A stretch of 64,000 bases of DNA from Pseudomonas sp. PICF141 (GTDB taxonomy: Bacteria > Pseudomonadota > Gammaproteobacteria > Pseudomonadales > Pseudomonadaceae), in the NCBI RefSeq assembly GCF_002286815.1, contig NZ_MUNM01000028.1, forward strand, positions 1 to 64,000, in the 5' to 3' direction. A program made the translations under genes and the position numbers. This document shows, in pieces, positions 25,482-35,041 of this stretch. The first letter of the stretch is position 1. The number at the start of each line of letters is the position of its first letter. A model generated the notes under the pieces. It was given only the letters and a program-made list of their open reading frames with translations. It was not told the DNA's origin and made no database searches.

Positions 25482-26738
25482 ATGAACCTCAAGACTTCAC
25501 TTCGGGGATGGCTGCGCCATGGCCGGTTGTTGGCGCTGCTGGCCATCGCACCCTCGGCAGAGGCGGCAACCCAGGAGATCCGGGCGCTTTTCACGCCGGA
25601 TCCTGCTAACCCGCTACGTAATGAATTCGTGAACAAGACCCCGGAAAGTGGTTATTGCGAGTACTACCCGGATATCTGTCGCGCCAGCAACACCTTCAGT
25701 CTGCGTTTGATGACGCGGCTCGAGTCGAACAAGGCCATGCAAGCGGGCGCCGATCCGCGTAACAGTGCCATGTTCAAGGTACCGGGGAACTGGCGCAGGT
25801 TGACAGTCACGAACGCAGAGACAGGACGTATGGAAACGGTCGAAGTGCGTATTGCCGGCATTGGCTCCAATTATGTGTTGAGTGATACGGCGGCCAGCCT
25901 GACTGGCGCCTCGAACGCACAGGAGGGGCACAACAGGCTATGGAAAGGTTATGGCTGGGTAAATTCTGCGCCGCCTTGCGAAACCACGGGCGTTGGTTTT
26001 TACGGGGCGAGCACTTACGCCTTTTTCTGGAAAACCCCGAATGAAACCCCTTGCGTCAAGACCGCCAACTTTACAATTCCTGGCATGACCTACGGTTACC
26101 TGGACTTTGCCTACGAACTGCGTACCCCTAATCCGCTAGGCATGTTCTCAGGGCTCTATACCGGTAGTTTGAGTTATCGCCTTGGGCCGGGAGGCGATTT
26201 CGATTTCGGTGATGTCATGATTCCGAACGATCCGGACCTGACCCTGGATTTCGTGCTGGATGTGCAGCACATCCTGAAAGTCGATATTCCGCCCGGGGGT
26301 GAAAAAGTTCAGTTGGTTCCGGCCGGCGGCTGGCAAAGTTGGCTACAGGCCGGGCGCCGTCCGGTGAGTTTATTCCGTGATCAGACGTTCAACATCTCGG
26401 CTTCTTCGCGCTTCAAGATGCAACTGGAATGTGAAACGCCGGGGATAGTCACCGACTGCCAGATCATCAATCCGCACACAGGAGGTGGCGTCGAATTGCA
26501 GGTCAGTGTCAGTCTGCCCAATGGCTTGAACGACCTTGCCGGCCAACCCGTCAAGCGGCGGCGACTGCGAACCGGGCAAGCCAACGCGCTCCACTTGCAA
26601 CCCGCTTTTTATGTGGACAATACACCCGGGGTTCTGCATTTCGAAGTTCCAAAGTACGTGATGGAATTCATGTTGCTGCCAGGCATGGGCGGCCGTTATT
26701 CGGGCAGGGTCACGGTGATCTGGGACTCGGAAGTCTGA
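25482..26738 (+). CDS. Putative CS1-type fimbrial tip adhesin 2
   Basis: A 418-residue exported protein paralogous to the one at 22827-24128. The signal peptide ends near residue 28 (LLALLAIAPSAEAA). The mature start IRALFTPDPANPLRNEF matches the paralogue, as do the Cys positions (GYCEYYPDIC; CETTG; PCVKTA). The C-terminal assembly half is very similar in protein (LDVQHILKVDIPPGGEK, SLFRDQTFNISASSRFKM, end SGRVTVIWDSEV), while the N-terminal half is clearly less alike. This suggests two alternative tips for one pilus or one tip each for two subunits. The gene ends in front of a strong hairpin, the likely end of the fimbrial transcript. Confidence 0.75.
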   Translation: MNLKTSLRGWLRHGRLLALLAIAPSAEAATQEIRALFTPDPANPLRNEFVNKTPESGYCEYYPDICRASNTFSLRLMTRLESNKAMQAGADPRNSAMFKVPGNWRRLTVTNAETGRMETVEVRIAGIGSNYVLSDTAASLTGASNAQEGHNRLWKGYGWVNSAPPCETTGVGFYGASTYAFFWKTPNETPCVKTANFTIPGMTYGYLDFAYELRTPNPLGMFSGLYTGSLSYRLGPGGDFDFGDVMIPNDPDLTLDFVLDVQHILKVDIPPGGEKVQLVPAGGWQSWLQAGRRPVSLFRDQTFNISASSRFKMQLECETPGIVTDCQIINPHTGGGVELQVSVSLPNGLNDLAGQPVKRRRLRTGQANALHLQPAFYVDNTPGVLHFEVPKYVMEFMLLPGMGGRYSGRVTVIWDSEV

Positions 26739-26757
26739 AGACGCGTGGGTGTTGGCA

Positions 26758-26798
26758 ACTCGCCTGACCGTGCGGCCGGGCAGGCGAGTCAAGGTTTT
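26758..26798. terminator. Bidirectional hairpin between fimbrial locus and NEL gene
   Basis: ACTCGCCTG and CAGGCGAGT pair perfectly (9 bp) around a 14-base loop, followed by CAAGGTTTT on the plus strand. It sits between two convergent genes and ends at the NEL stop codon. Confidence 0.7.
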
Positions 26799-29700
26799 AC
26801 GAGGCGGCTCGGCTCAACGCTGCGCGAGTCAGGCTTCTGGCCAGTTCTTTTTCGTCATTCCCCAGATCGACCAGCAAGCGGTTGATGATTTCATCACCCA
26901 GCGGCTCATCGATGAATACTTCTGTTTCACGGATCGAGAATCCGTCCATCAATGTTGTCAGCCGGTTTTTCAGATCGCGACGCTGCAATTCAGTGAGGGT
27001 TTTGTCGGCCCATTGCCGTTGCGCGGTTTGCAAATCATCGAGCTGCGCGCTCTTGTTCTGGAATCGCCGCTTATTGGTTTCCATCCTTACGGGATAGCGT
27101 TCAAGCAAGTAGTTTTCCCAAAACGCCTGCTCCAGCATCCGGTCCACCAGACCGTCGCCTTCGGCCAGCGCCAGAACCGTGTCATAGGCTTGATCGATCA
27201 TCGCGTCGCTGACACCTGACACTTCCCGGAACAGCATGTGCTCCGATTGCCATGGCAGATTCAAGCGCCGGGCCAGGCCGGTCTGGTAAGCCAGGTAGAC
27301 TTCGACTTCGTCCGGGGTGCCGGGACGGCTGGCCATGTCGGCCCGGGCAATGTCATTGACCATTTCCAGGTGGGCGGCACCTTTGGCCAGGGTGACCAGT
27401 TTTTGCTCCAGTTGCTCGGCGCCAATGGAAAAGGAATAGGCCTCGGAGGCCAGTACCTCTATGCCCATGTTGTTGAACAACTGCGCGCCGGCGTCGGCGC
27501 AGCGGACCGGGTCGATGGCCATGATGAACAGTTTTTCCCGCAGGCGAGTGTCGATATGAACGGCATCCATCACCCGCCATACCCGCTGCAACAGGTTCGT
27601 CCGGGCTTCACCGCCGGCCAGAAAGTCGGCAGAGTACTGAGCATCGAGCAACGTGGCCACGAAGCGTTCGGCATGGGGTTCATCCATCAGTTCCGACAAT
27701 AGAATGTTGCGATCAACTCCCCAACCCGGCACAGCGCGCCAGTGCGCCTCGTAATTGTTGGAAATGATCAGCGGTGGATTCGCCCTGGCTGAAGGGGCGA
27801 CAGATTCGGGCGGCAACCCCACGGAACGACGCAGCGTTTGATAGTGCAACAAGTCGGGTTCTGTCAGGCGTTCGATACTCAGCCGCGTGCGGGCCACGAT
27901 TGCCGCTTGTGACGAGCCGGGAACAACGTCAGGCATCTGGATGATGGGGTTATCGCGCAAATCCAGGAAAAACCCGCGAGGACGGGCTTTGGCAAGCACT
28001 CCCTCCGGCCAGGTGGCAAGCCCGGTGTTGCGCAGCGTCACCACCTTCAATCGCGGCATGCGACCAATATGCGGCGGCAAGGCCAACGGGTTGTTTTCGA
28101 GTCTGAGGATTTCCAGGTACGTCAGGTTTTTCAGCTGCTGCACCGCCGGCGCATCCAGCACAATCTGGTTGTCGCTCAGCCTCAAGCGTTCAAGTCTGTG
28201 CATGGAACCGATACTTTTGGGCAGACGTGTCAGCTCACAGGCTTTGGCACTGAGTTCGCGCAGGTTCGGGAAGTCCTTCAACAGGCCATTCGACTCGCTG
28301 GAAAATCGGGTGTTATCGAGTTTCAGCACAGTAATCTTGTCGAGAAACTTCTTCAGCTCGGGGCGTTTCGACCACCAGGTCTGCAAATCCAGTGACAGCA
28401 ATTCCCGAGACAGGTCGAGCGAATACCTGTCCGGATCGGTACGCGTACCCAATTCGGTATTCTTGCGTTCGAAGCATTCGATCAGGCGTTCGGCGATATG
28501 CCGCCCCCCTTTTTCGCGAAAGCCCTGGCTACCAGGGCCCCAGGTCTGCGGTTGCTGGTATTCCCAACGGTTAAGGATTACGCGCAGTTCATCGAAATCG
28601 TTTTCCTGTTGTTCAATAGCCTGCAGTGGTTCGCCTTTTGCGATCAAGGCATTGGCAAAGGCCTCGACCTCGTTGGCGCTGAAGTCGGGGTGCAGATCCT
28701 GAATGCGCTCCTGCAGGGTTTCGCCGCCCCGGCTGAGGGCTCCTCCGCGCACCAGGAACATCGTTTCATGCTCGACAACGGCGCGAATCGGCGGCGTGGC
28801 AAGAACGCTTCGACGCTCAGCGGGGGCAGCGCTCTTGGCAATCATCCATTGCCTGAAGAACTCGACATCACCCGGTTTATAGCCCAAGGCATTTCGCCCA
28901 TTGTTTTGCGTGGCCAGGAGGATGGCTTCCAACAGGCCAACGGCTTCATCACGCCGCGGATTCGACGCATCACCCAGCTGGTAATTTCCCGAGTCGTCGC
29001 GAATCAGTACCCGCACGTGCGTCGCGTCTTCGGCGCCAGCGCTGCAACGAAGCGCTCCATCGAGCGTCCCCTGACGGATCTCGATGCGCAAGTCAGCGAA
29101 TGTGTCGGAGTGAATACGCAGGGCTCCCAGCACCAGGCGTTCGGTATCGATGTTGCTCGGGGCATCGCCGTACAGGCCTTGGGCGGCCCGGACCGATTGC
29201 GTCTCGAACTGCAGCTCCCGTGCCTGGGTTTTCAGGCGCAGCGGCAGACGATGGTGTTGTGCGATCTGCTGATGTTCAACGGCGGTGGCGCCGGCCAGGA
29301 TTTTTTCCGAAACGCTGGCGGGGAGTTCGGGGAAATCTTTGAGCAGCCCGGCGATATCGGAAGGCGGCGCCGCAATGACATTCTGGGCAGACGGTGCGAG
29401 GCGTTGCAAGGTGTCGGTCAGGAGCGGCGGAGGGGGGGCATTTTTTACATGCATTCTGCGCAATACAGCTTCATCCGTGCCACTGATCTGACGCAGCTGT
29501 TCCAGTTGTGAATCACTGAAGTCGTCGGCGGCATGACCGAGACGCCGCATCAGCGTCGAACCTTCCCACTGGCGCGGATGTTCGGTTTCGCTGACCCAGG
29601 CTCCGTGGCCGTTGTGCCGCAACGTCGGTGCGTAGGCGTCGACGCGTTGCGGATGCAGGATGCGATGGTGTCCGGTGGCGGGGTCTTGTTCCACTTCGAA

Positions 29701-31476
29701 CAATTGACTGTCCAACTGCACCAACTGTTTGCCTTCATGCCGGTAAATGCCCAATTGATCAGGCTTGGCGCCATTGAACAAGGCAAGGTCCGGCTGTTGA
29801 TAAGCCGACAGATCGGGGTTCCATAGCTTGGTCTGGCCATCGCCCATCTGTACCGGCTTGAGGCTCTCGACAAATGGCGAGAGGCGCAAACCGGCGCTGC
29901 TGCCGATTTTTACGCCAGCGGCGAATGCGCCCAGTTGAACCACGCTTTCCAGCACGCCAATGGCTTGCTCCCCGGCTTCGGCCAAGCTGCCCTGAGCCAG
30001 GTCGAGAACGCCTTCGAACACACTTTCGGTCAATTGAAACGCCGTGTAGGCCAGCATCAGTTCGCCCAGATAGGGCACGAACGGCGTGACCACCAGCAAC
30101 GCGACATTGAGAATGTCCGAGAGCATTTTTTCCAGGTTGTCCCACCACGCCCAACGGGCCATGCGATCGGCGTAGGCGGTGGAAATCGCGATTTCCCGGG
30201 CATCGTTGAAAATCTTGTTGAGTTTGCGCTGGTAGACATATGCCCAGAGATCACCGGTATAGCGGGTCTCACGATCGTCTTCGATTCTGGTAAGGCTGAA
30301 TTGCAGGTTCGGATTATCCACCGGTGTTTCCCGCCAGCTGGGCAGACTGCCGCCGGGAGGTGCCTGCTGCCATTTCACTTTGCTTAGCCGGTCATTGAGC
30401 CGGGCGAAGAAATGGCCGCGCTGATGTTGCGCAACAAACTGACTGAAGAACACCTGGTAGTTATCGGCGGCGGTTTCTGTCGTCGAGCCATCGCGCAGTT
30501 GGCGGGTCAGTTCGGTCATGAATGCCAGCCCCGAGGAATATTCCTTGAGCGGGTGTTCGGGATCGTGGGGGACATAGGCAATCAGCGGTGTGGCAGTGGT
30601 CGCCGTCAGCACATCGGGGGCGATCACCACAATGCCGGTCAGCGCGGCGTCCATCATGCTCAGGTTGTAATAGTGAACGGGCTTGCCGTGCCATTGCAGA
30701 TGCTTGCGCGCATCAAGCATGCCCTGAATCACGCGGTGGGCTTGTGCACCGATATCTTTTTTCATCAGCGCCATGCTGGCGGCGGCAGCCAGGTTTTTTT
30801 TCTGGCTGTCGATGACTTTATGACGCAACACGTTCCTGGCCAAGGCATCGGCCGGCTGTAAAAACGATTTTAAATGCCGTTCATATTGAGCGCCGATGTC
30901 CAGTTCACGACAGAGCGCCTGGAACTGTTCGACCGTCACCTGTGGCTGAAAATGTCGGGTAGTGAAATGGCCCCGGGCGTCGGGCCGGGTGATGAAGTCC
31001 GAATCGGCATGGAATGTTTCGCCGCTGGCAAAGTTGTGCAGCGCCGCATCGAGCAAAGACACGGTTCGGCTTCGTGTGGCGGATGCGAAGTCACGCACCC
31101 ACCAGGCCCCCTTTATGGGTGCATACAGATGCAGCCAGATGTCCTTGACCTCATCTTCTATACCGAACCGGTCCTTCAAGGCTTTTTGCAGCAAGGGCTC
31201 GGCGAAGGCGTACGCATCCTGCAGGCCGCTGAGCATCCGATCCACGTTGTTCTGGGCGAGCCAATGTTGTCTGACGGCGTTCTGAAGCTGTTGGTGAGCG
31301 GCCGCCGGGGCGTTCCGGTGCCACTCGGGCAGCGTCAGTCGGACATTTTTCAGGGCATTGACGCGATGTGCCGAGGCGTTTGCCAGCCACGGCGGGATGG
31401 CGTTTTTGATGACTTGGTGATGAACACTTTTGCTGGGTTGGGAGGGTGGCGCAGTAGGCATGTCTGGATCGTCCAT
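26797..31476 (-). CDS. Giant LRR protein with NEL-type E3 ubiquitin ligase domain
   Basis: A 1559-residue effector-like protein. Order: a large N-terminal region of the dermonecrotic-toxin-like type (DUF6543), about 1-880, with a module LIAYVPHDPEHPLKEY near 310 and a hydrophobic stretch near 470-540 (NVALLVVTPFVPYLGELMLAY); leucine-rich repeats about 1025-1180 (LERLRLSDNQIVL, LEILRLENNPLAL, LKVVTLRNTGLATWP); then a C-terminal NEL domain about 1235-1545. The NEL active-site pattern Cys-x-Asp is present as DPVRCADAG with Cys1326, as in IpaH/SspH ligases (CED). NEL ligases attach ubiquitin to eukaryotic proteins, so the target is a host. No classical signal peptide is seen. No secretion or chaperone gene is next to it. 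Confidence 0.85.
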   Translation of the reverse strand: MDDPDMPTAPPSQPSKSVHHQVIKNAIPPWLANASAHRVNALKNVRLTLPEWHRNAPAAAHQQLQNAVRQHWLAQNNVDRMLSGLQDAYAFAEPLLQKALKDRFGIEDEVKDIWLHLYAPIKGAWWVRDFASATRSRTVSLLDAALHNFASGETFHADSDFITRPDARGHFTTRHFQPQVTVEQFQALCRELDIGAQYERHLKSFLQPADALARNVLRHKVIDSQKKNLAAAASMALMKKDIGAQAHRVIQGMLDARKHLQWHGKPVHYYNLSMMDAALTGIVVIAPDVLTATTATPLIAYVPHDPEHPLKEYSSGLAFMTELTRQLRDGSTTETAADNYQVFFSQFVAQHQRGHFFARLNDRLSKVKWQQAPPGGSLPSWRETPVDNPNLQFSLTRIEDDRETRYTGDLWAYVYQRKLNKIFNDAREIAISTAYADRMARWAWWDNLEKMLSDILNVALLVVTPFVPYLGELMLAYTAFQLTESVFEGVLDLAQGSLAEAGEQAIGVLESVVQLGAFAAGVKIGSSAGLRLSPFVESLKPVQMGDGQTKLWNPDLSAYQQPDLALFNGAKPDQLGIYRHEGKQLVQLDSQLFEVEQDPATGHHRILHPQRVDAYAPTLRHNGHGAWVSETEHPRQWEGSTLMRRLGHAADDFSDSQLEQLRQISGTDEAVLRRMHVKNAPPPPLLTDTLQRLAPSAQNVIAAPPSDIAGLLKDFPELPASVSEKILAGATAVEHQQIAQHHRLPLRLKTQARELQFETQSVRAAQGLYGDAPSNIDTERLVLGALRIHSDTFADLRIEIRQGTLDGALRCSAGAEDATHVRVLIRDDSGNYQLGDASNPRRDEAVGLLEAILLATQNNGRNALGYKPGDVEFFRQWMIAKSAAPAERRSVLATPPIRAVVEHETMFLVRGGALSRGGETLQERIQDLHPDFSANEVEAFANALIAKGEPLQAIEQQENDFDELRVILNRWEYQQPQTWGPGSQGFREKGGRHIAERLIECFERKNTELGTRTDPDRYSLDLSRELLSLDLQTWWSKRPELKKFLDKITVLKLDNTRFSSESNGLLKDFPNLRELSAKACELTRLPKSIGSMHRLERLRLSDNQIVLDAPAVQQLKNLTYLEILRLENNPLALPPHIGRMPRLKVVTLRNTGLATWPEGVLAKARPRGFFLDLRDNPIIQMPDVVPGSSQAAIVARTRLSIERLTEPDLLHYQTLRRSVGLPPESVAPSARANPPLIISNNYEAHWRAVPGWGVDRNILLSELMDEPHAERFVATLLDAQYSADFLAGGEARTNLLQRVWRVMDAVHIDTRLREKLFIMAIDPVRCADAGAQLFNNMGIEVLASEAYSFSIGAEQLEQKLVTLAKGAAHLEMVNDIARADMASRPGTPDEVEVYLAYQTGLARRLNLPWQSEHMLFREVSGVSDAMIDQAYDTVLALAEGDGLVDRMLEQAFWENYLLERYPVRMETNKRRFQNKSAQLDDLQTAQRQWADKTLTELQRRDLKNRLTTLMDGFSIRETEVFIDEPLGDEIINRLLVDLGNDEKELARSLTRAALSRAAS

Positions 31477-31632
31477 TGATCATTGCTGGGACGATCAGCC
31501 TAGGTAACGGGGTTGCCAAAAAAAAGTTCAAATACCGGGAGGAAATGGCGGTCGCCAATGCACTTCGCACTCAAAATTGAAGAGTGAAAAATAGATGGAT
31601 ACCGCCACGCCGGGTCACTGGGTTGATCCGGC

Positions 31633-34600
31633 TTAGCGCACAGCCGTTGTCACCGTTCCCTGGCACAACGTCTGGGTGCCCGGTTGCAGATAGGGCGACA
31701 GAATCGGCGCCATGCCCTTGAGCACCTGCGCGGGCAACGCCGAGGTGAATTTGAAATTCTCCGCCGTGCGACCGGGAACATAGGCGGTGAGGGTGCCGAA
31801 ATGCTTGTCGCCGATATAGAACACGAACGTTGCCGTGCGGTTGATCGATTTGGAGCTGAGAATCCGCCCGCCGGAGCCGATGGCCTCAATGCGGTTATCG
31901 CCGGTGCCGGTCTTGCCCCCCATGGCCAACGGGGTGCCATCGGCCAGTTTGAAGCTGCCGGCCAGGCGCTTGGCCGTGCCGGCGTCCACCACCTGCGAGA
32001 GGGCTTCGCGCATCGCGGCGGCCACTTCCGAAGGCATCACTCGTTTGCCAACCATCGGATTGTTGACCAGGCGGGTTTCATAGGGCGTATCTGCCGCGAA
32101 GTGCAGGCTGTCGATACGCAATGTCGGCATCCGCACACCATCGTTGAGAATGGTGCCGATCAATTCAGCCAGCGCAGCGGGGCGATCGCCCGAACTGCCG
32201 ATCGCAGTGGCCAGCGATGGCACCAGATGGTCGAACGGATAGCCGACTTTCTGCCAGCGCTGGTGGATGTCGAGGAACGCTTCGATCTCCAGCATGGTAC
32301 GGATGCGGCTGTCGCGGGCGCCCTTGTGACGGCTTTTGAATAGCCAGCTGTAAACCTCCTGGCGTTCGAACTGGCTGGCTTTGACAATTTGGCTGAACTT
32401 GGCGTCGGGGTTGTTCAACAAGTAGCCGATCAGCCACAGATCCAGCGGGTGAACCTTGGCGATGAAGCCTTGATCCGGCAGGTCGTAACTGCCAGGGCCG
32501 TAACTCAGGTAGAGGCGTTCGAGGCGTTCATCGGTCAGTTTTTCTGTGAGCTTGGCGCCTTTGAGGTGTGAGCGTACGAAGGTATTGAAGTCTTCCTGGT
32601 CGGCCTGGGGGAATAGATAACGATGCACGGCGGCCATGCGAATCGGCGTCGGGCGCATGCCATGGAGAAAGGTCTCGAGCCGCGCCTGGGTGTCCTTGTT
32701 GCGGTATTTCTTCCAGAACTTCAACAGAAATGAAGTGCCTTCTCTGTCGGCGAATGAAGCGAGGTATTCCTGACGCCGCGGGTCACGGTCGTCCTTGAGC
32801 AATTCGGCGCTGCTGTTGGGGCCCGCGTAGGTGCTGTAGCGCACCAGGTCACGCATCAGCCGAATGAATGGCAGGTTGATCGACTCGCGCAGCGCATCGC
32901 GCAGGGTCGGCAGGCGGCCGTTGTCTTCCTTGCGAAAGTTGACGAACGTGTGCAGTCCACCGCCAGTGAAAAAGGCCTCGCCAGGGCTGGCGGAGTATTT
33001 GCGATCCAGCGCGGCGCCGAGCATTTTCGGCAGGCTGCGGTCGGTGTTCTGAATCATGTAATCGACGGCCCAGCGGGACAGACGATCCGGGTCGGCGACT
33101 TCGGTTTTCTTCAATTCGGCGACGCTCATGCTGGCGTAGCGATCGTGCAGTTCGGCGATGATCTGCAGGTAAGTGGTGAGCACGCGCATTTTTGCGGTGG
33201 AGCCCAGTTCCAGCTTGCTGCCTTCATTGATGTCGAATGGCTGGTCGGTGCTGTCGGTTTGCACCCGCACGCGCGAACCGTCCGGCGTCAGTTCGAACAG
33301 GGTGAAGCTGTAGCGCACCTGCGCGGTGTTGGTGGGGGTAAGCAGGCGTTCGCCGATCAGGCCGATTTCCGCTGCATAAGCGGGATCGGCCAGCTGCTTG
33401 AGGTACGCGGTGGCCTGGGTTTGCAGTTCGCCTTGCAAGGTGCTGGTGGCGGACAGGTCGAGGCGGTCGAGATCATACAGCGGACGATTGAGCAAACCGG
33501 CCAGGCGGCTGCGCGCCACACTGATGCCTTTGTTGGTCTCGATGGGCTGAATGGTGGGCTGGGTGGCCCAGTCGCGATAAATCACTTTACTGGCCAATGC
33601 CGCCGTGGCGAGTGGCGCATCGATCACGCCGTTTTGCGACAGCAGGCGGATATGACTGTCGGTGAGGCTGGCCAATTCATCACGACCCTTGGTCAAGTAA
33701 TGGGAAGGGCGGCGCTGAGCAATCATCAGTGACAGCATTTCGCGTAGGGCCAGGCCTTTTTCCGACAGGCTTTTCGGGTCGGTGTCGGTGCTGGCCAGCC
33801 GTTCGTTGGCCTTGTTGAAGTCGGCGCCGTACCAGACACGCAAACCTTCGGCCATGCCATGCACTTCACCATGGCCCGGTACCGCCGACAGCGGAACACT
33901 GTTGAGGTAGTCGCGAATCACGTTTTGTCGCGCCTGCAGGGTGTCCGGCCCCGCCTGATAGGCGCGCACGCTGGCGGAAATCATCTGGCGGATCTTTTCC
34001 GCACCCGACACCGTCAAGCCATCAGGCGAATGCCGATATTTCTCAAGTTGCGTGGCCAGCGTACTGCCGCCTGCCGACTGACCGGGCAAGCCCAACAGCT
34101 TGGCCACCTGGGACCACGCCGCCTTGCCGAACCGCGGCCAGTCCACGGCGGGGTTGGCCTGGGGCTGACGGGGATCGAGCAAAAAACGGTTTTCAATAAA
34201 CAGCAGGCTGCTGACCACGACCGGCGGGATCGCGGCAAAGCTTGAATAGAGTTGCTGGGGGTACTTGAACTGGTACAGCGGGGCCGCGCGGCAATCGGTG
34301 ATCGACAGCCCAGCCTGGATTTTTTCGGCATAGGGCACAAAAAAACCCTTGTCGGTGTAGTCCATCAGCGCGGGGGAAAAGCGGGTTTGTGCTGCTATGA
34401 CGTAATCGCGCTTGAGCAGGCGCGGTAGAAACTCGTCCATGGCGCTGTAACCCAAACGCTGATCGAACGGGCCTGCGCCAGGGTAACGAATCGCATCGCT
34501 GGGCCCGGGTTTCAGCTCGTACTTCAGCGAGGCGGCGTATTGGCTGATTTCCCGGGCCTGAAACTTGGAGGTGCGCATTTCCTTGGCCGCGGCGAGGCCC

Positions 34601-34761
34601 AGGACAATCAGGATAATCAGCAACAGCAACCAGAAAGCCCCCCAGCCGTGCCGGGAGCGACGGGGTTTCTCAGGTAAAGGCGCTTCATCCACTCGTTCAG
34701 TCGGAACCACGGTTTTACTCGAATCGGTTTGCCACAAAGCGCCCATAGTCGACTGATCCAT
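31633..34761 (-). CDS. Bifunctional class A penicillin-binding protein-like transglycosylase/transpeptidase
   Basis: A 1042-residue inner-membrane peptidoglycan synthase-like protein. One transmembrane helix near 42-60 (GAFWLLLLIILIVLGLAAA). The GT51 domain, about 150-340, keeps the catalytic region FIENRFLLD (Glu near 190) and the substrate motif GGSTLATQLEK. The penicillin-binding domain keeps Ser521-Thr-Ala-Lys524, then SIN (RESINLPF) and Lys950-Thr-Gly (GGKTGTGD). It is longer than PBP1a or PBP1b, with a long middle insertion (about 640-850, rich in charged helices). It stands alone: a toxin-like gene and a RAYT are its neighbours. Close paralogue rather than the main PBP1 enzymes, judging by the unusual GT51 wording; exact role unknown. 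Confidence 0.85.
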   Translation of the reverse strand: MDQSTMGALWQTDSSKTVVPTERVDEAPLPEKPRRSRHGWGAFWLLLLIILIVLGLAAAKEMRTSKFQAREISQYAASLKYELKPGPSDAIRYPGAGPFDQRLGYSAMDEFLPRLLKRDYVIAAQTRFSPALMDYTDKGFFVPYAEKIQAGLSITDCRAAPLYQFKYPQQLYSSFAAIPPVVVSSLLFIENRFLLDPRQPQANPAVDWPRFGKAAWSQVAKLLGLPGQSAGGSTLATQLEKYRHSPDGLTVSGAEKIRQMISASVRAYQAGPDTLQARQNVIRDYLNSVPLSAVPGHGEVHGMAEGLRVWYGADFNKANERLASTDTDPKSLSEKGLALREMLSLMIAQRRPSHYLTKGRDELASLTDSHIRLLSQNGVIDAPLATAALASKVIYRDWATQPTIQPIETNKGISVARSRLAGLLNRPLYDLDRLDLSATSTLQGELQTQATAYLKQLADPAYAAEIGLIGERLLTPTNTAQVRYSFTLFELTPDGSRVRVQTDSTDQPFDINEGSKLELGSTAKMRVLTTYLQIIAELHDRYASMSVAELKKTEVADPDRLSRWAVDYMIQNTDRSLPKMLGAALDRKYSASPGEAFFTGGGLHTFVNFRKEDNGRLPTLRDALRESINLPFIRLMRDLVRYSTYAGPNSSAELLKDDRDPRRQEYLASFADREGTSFLLKFWKKYRNKDTQARLETFLHGMRPTPIRMAAVHRYLFPQADQEDFNTFVRSHLKGAKLTEKLTDERLERLYLSYGPGSYDLPDQGFIAKVHPLDLWLIGYLLNNPDAKFSQIVKASQFERQEVYSWLFKSRHKGARDSRIRTMLEIEAFLDIHQRWQKVGYPFDHLVPSLATAIGSSGDRPAALAELIGTILNDGVRMPTLRIDSLHFAADTPYETRLVNNPMVGKRVMPSEVAAAMREALSQVVDAGTAKRLAGSFKLADGTPLAMGGKTGTGDNRIEAIGSGGRILSSKSINRTATFVFYIGDKHFGTLTAYVPGRTAENFKFTSALPAQVLKGMAPILSPYLQPGTQTLCQGTVTTAVR

Positions 34762-34868
34762 TCACGCAGATTGATCGGACTTGCTTGAAGCTTAGACGGT
34801 GGTTGGCGTTGGTGAGGAAATAGTGAACAACCAAATATCGAGTACACACCATTTCTTGTGGCAAGACG

Positions 34869-35034
34869 GCTGTTGTGGGGAGGCGGTTTGCTGTTGCGAG
34901 GGGCTGTTGTGGCGAGGGGGCTTGCCCCCGTTCGGCTGCGCAGCAGTCGCAAACCCGTTGCACGCGGTATGTCTGATACAAATTAGTGCTGCTTGTTTTT
35001 GGGACTGCTACGCAGTCCAACGGGGCAAGCGCTG
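34869..35034. repeat. Degenerate REPIN with duplicated heads, beside the RAYT gene
   Basis: A normal unit (34908 onward, TGTGGCGAGGGGGCTTGCCC) is preceded by two partial heads, with CTGTTG at 34870, 34891 and 34904. The inverted partner (GACTGCTACGCAGTCCAACG, then GGGCAAGC) breaks off at about 35031, just before the RAYT stop codon. Confidence 0.75.
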
Positions 35035-35041
35035 TTCAGTG

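Noticed and set aside
28498..29511. A 337-codon open frame opposite the NEL protein gene
   Set aside because: Antisense shadow; no motif and no ribosome site.
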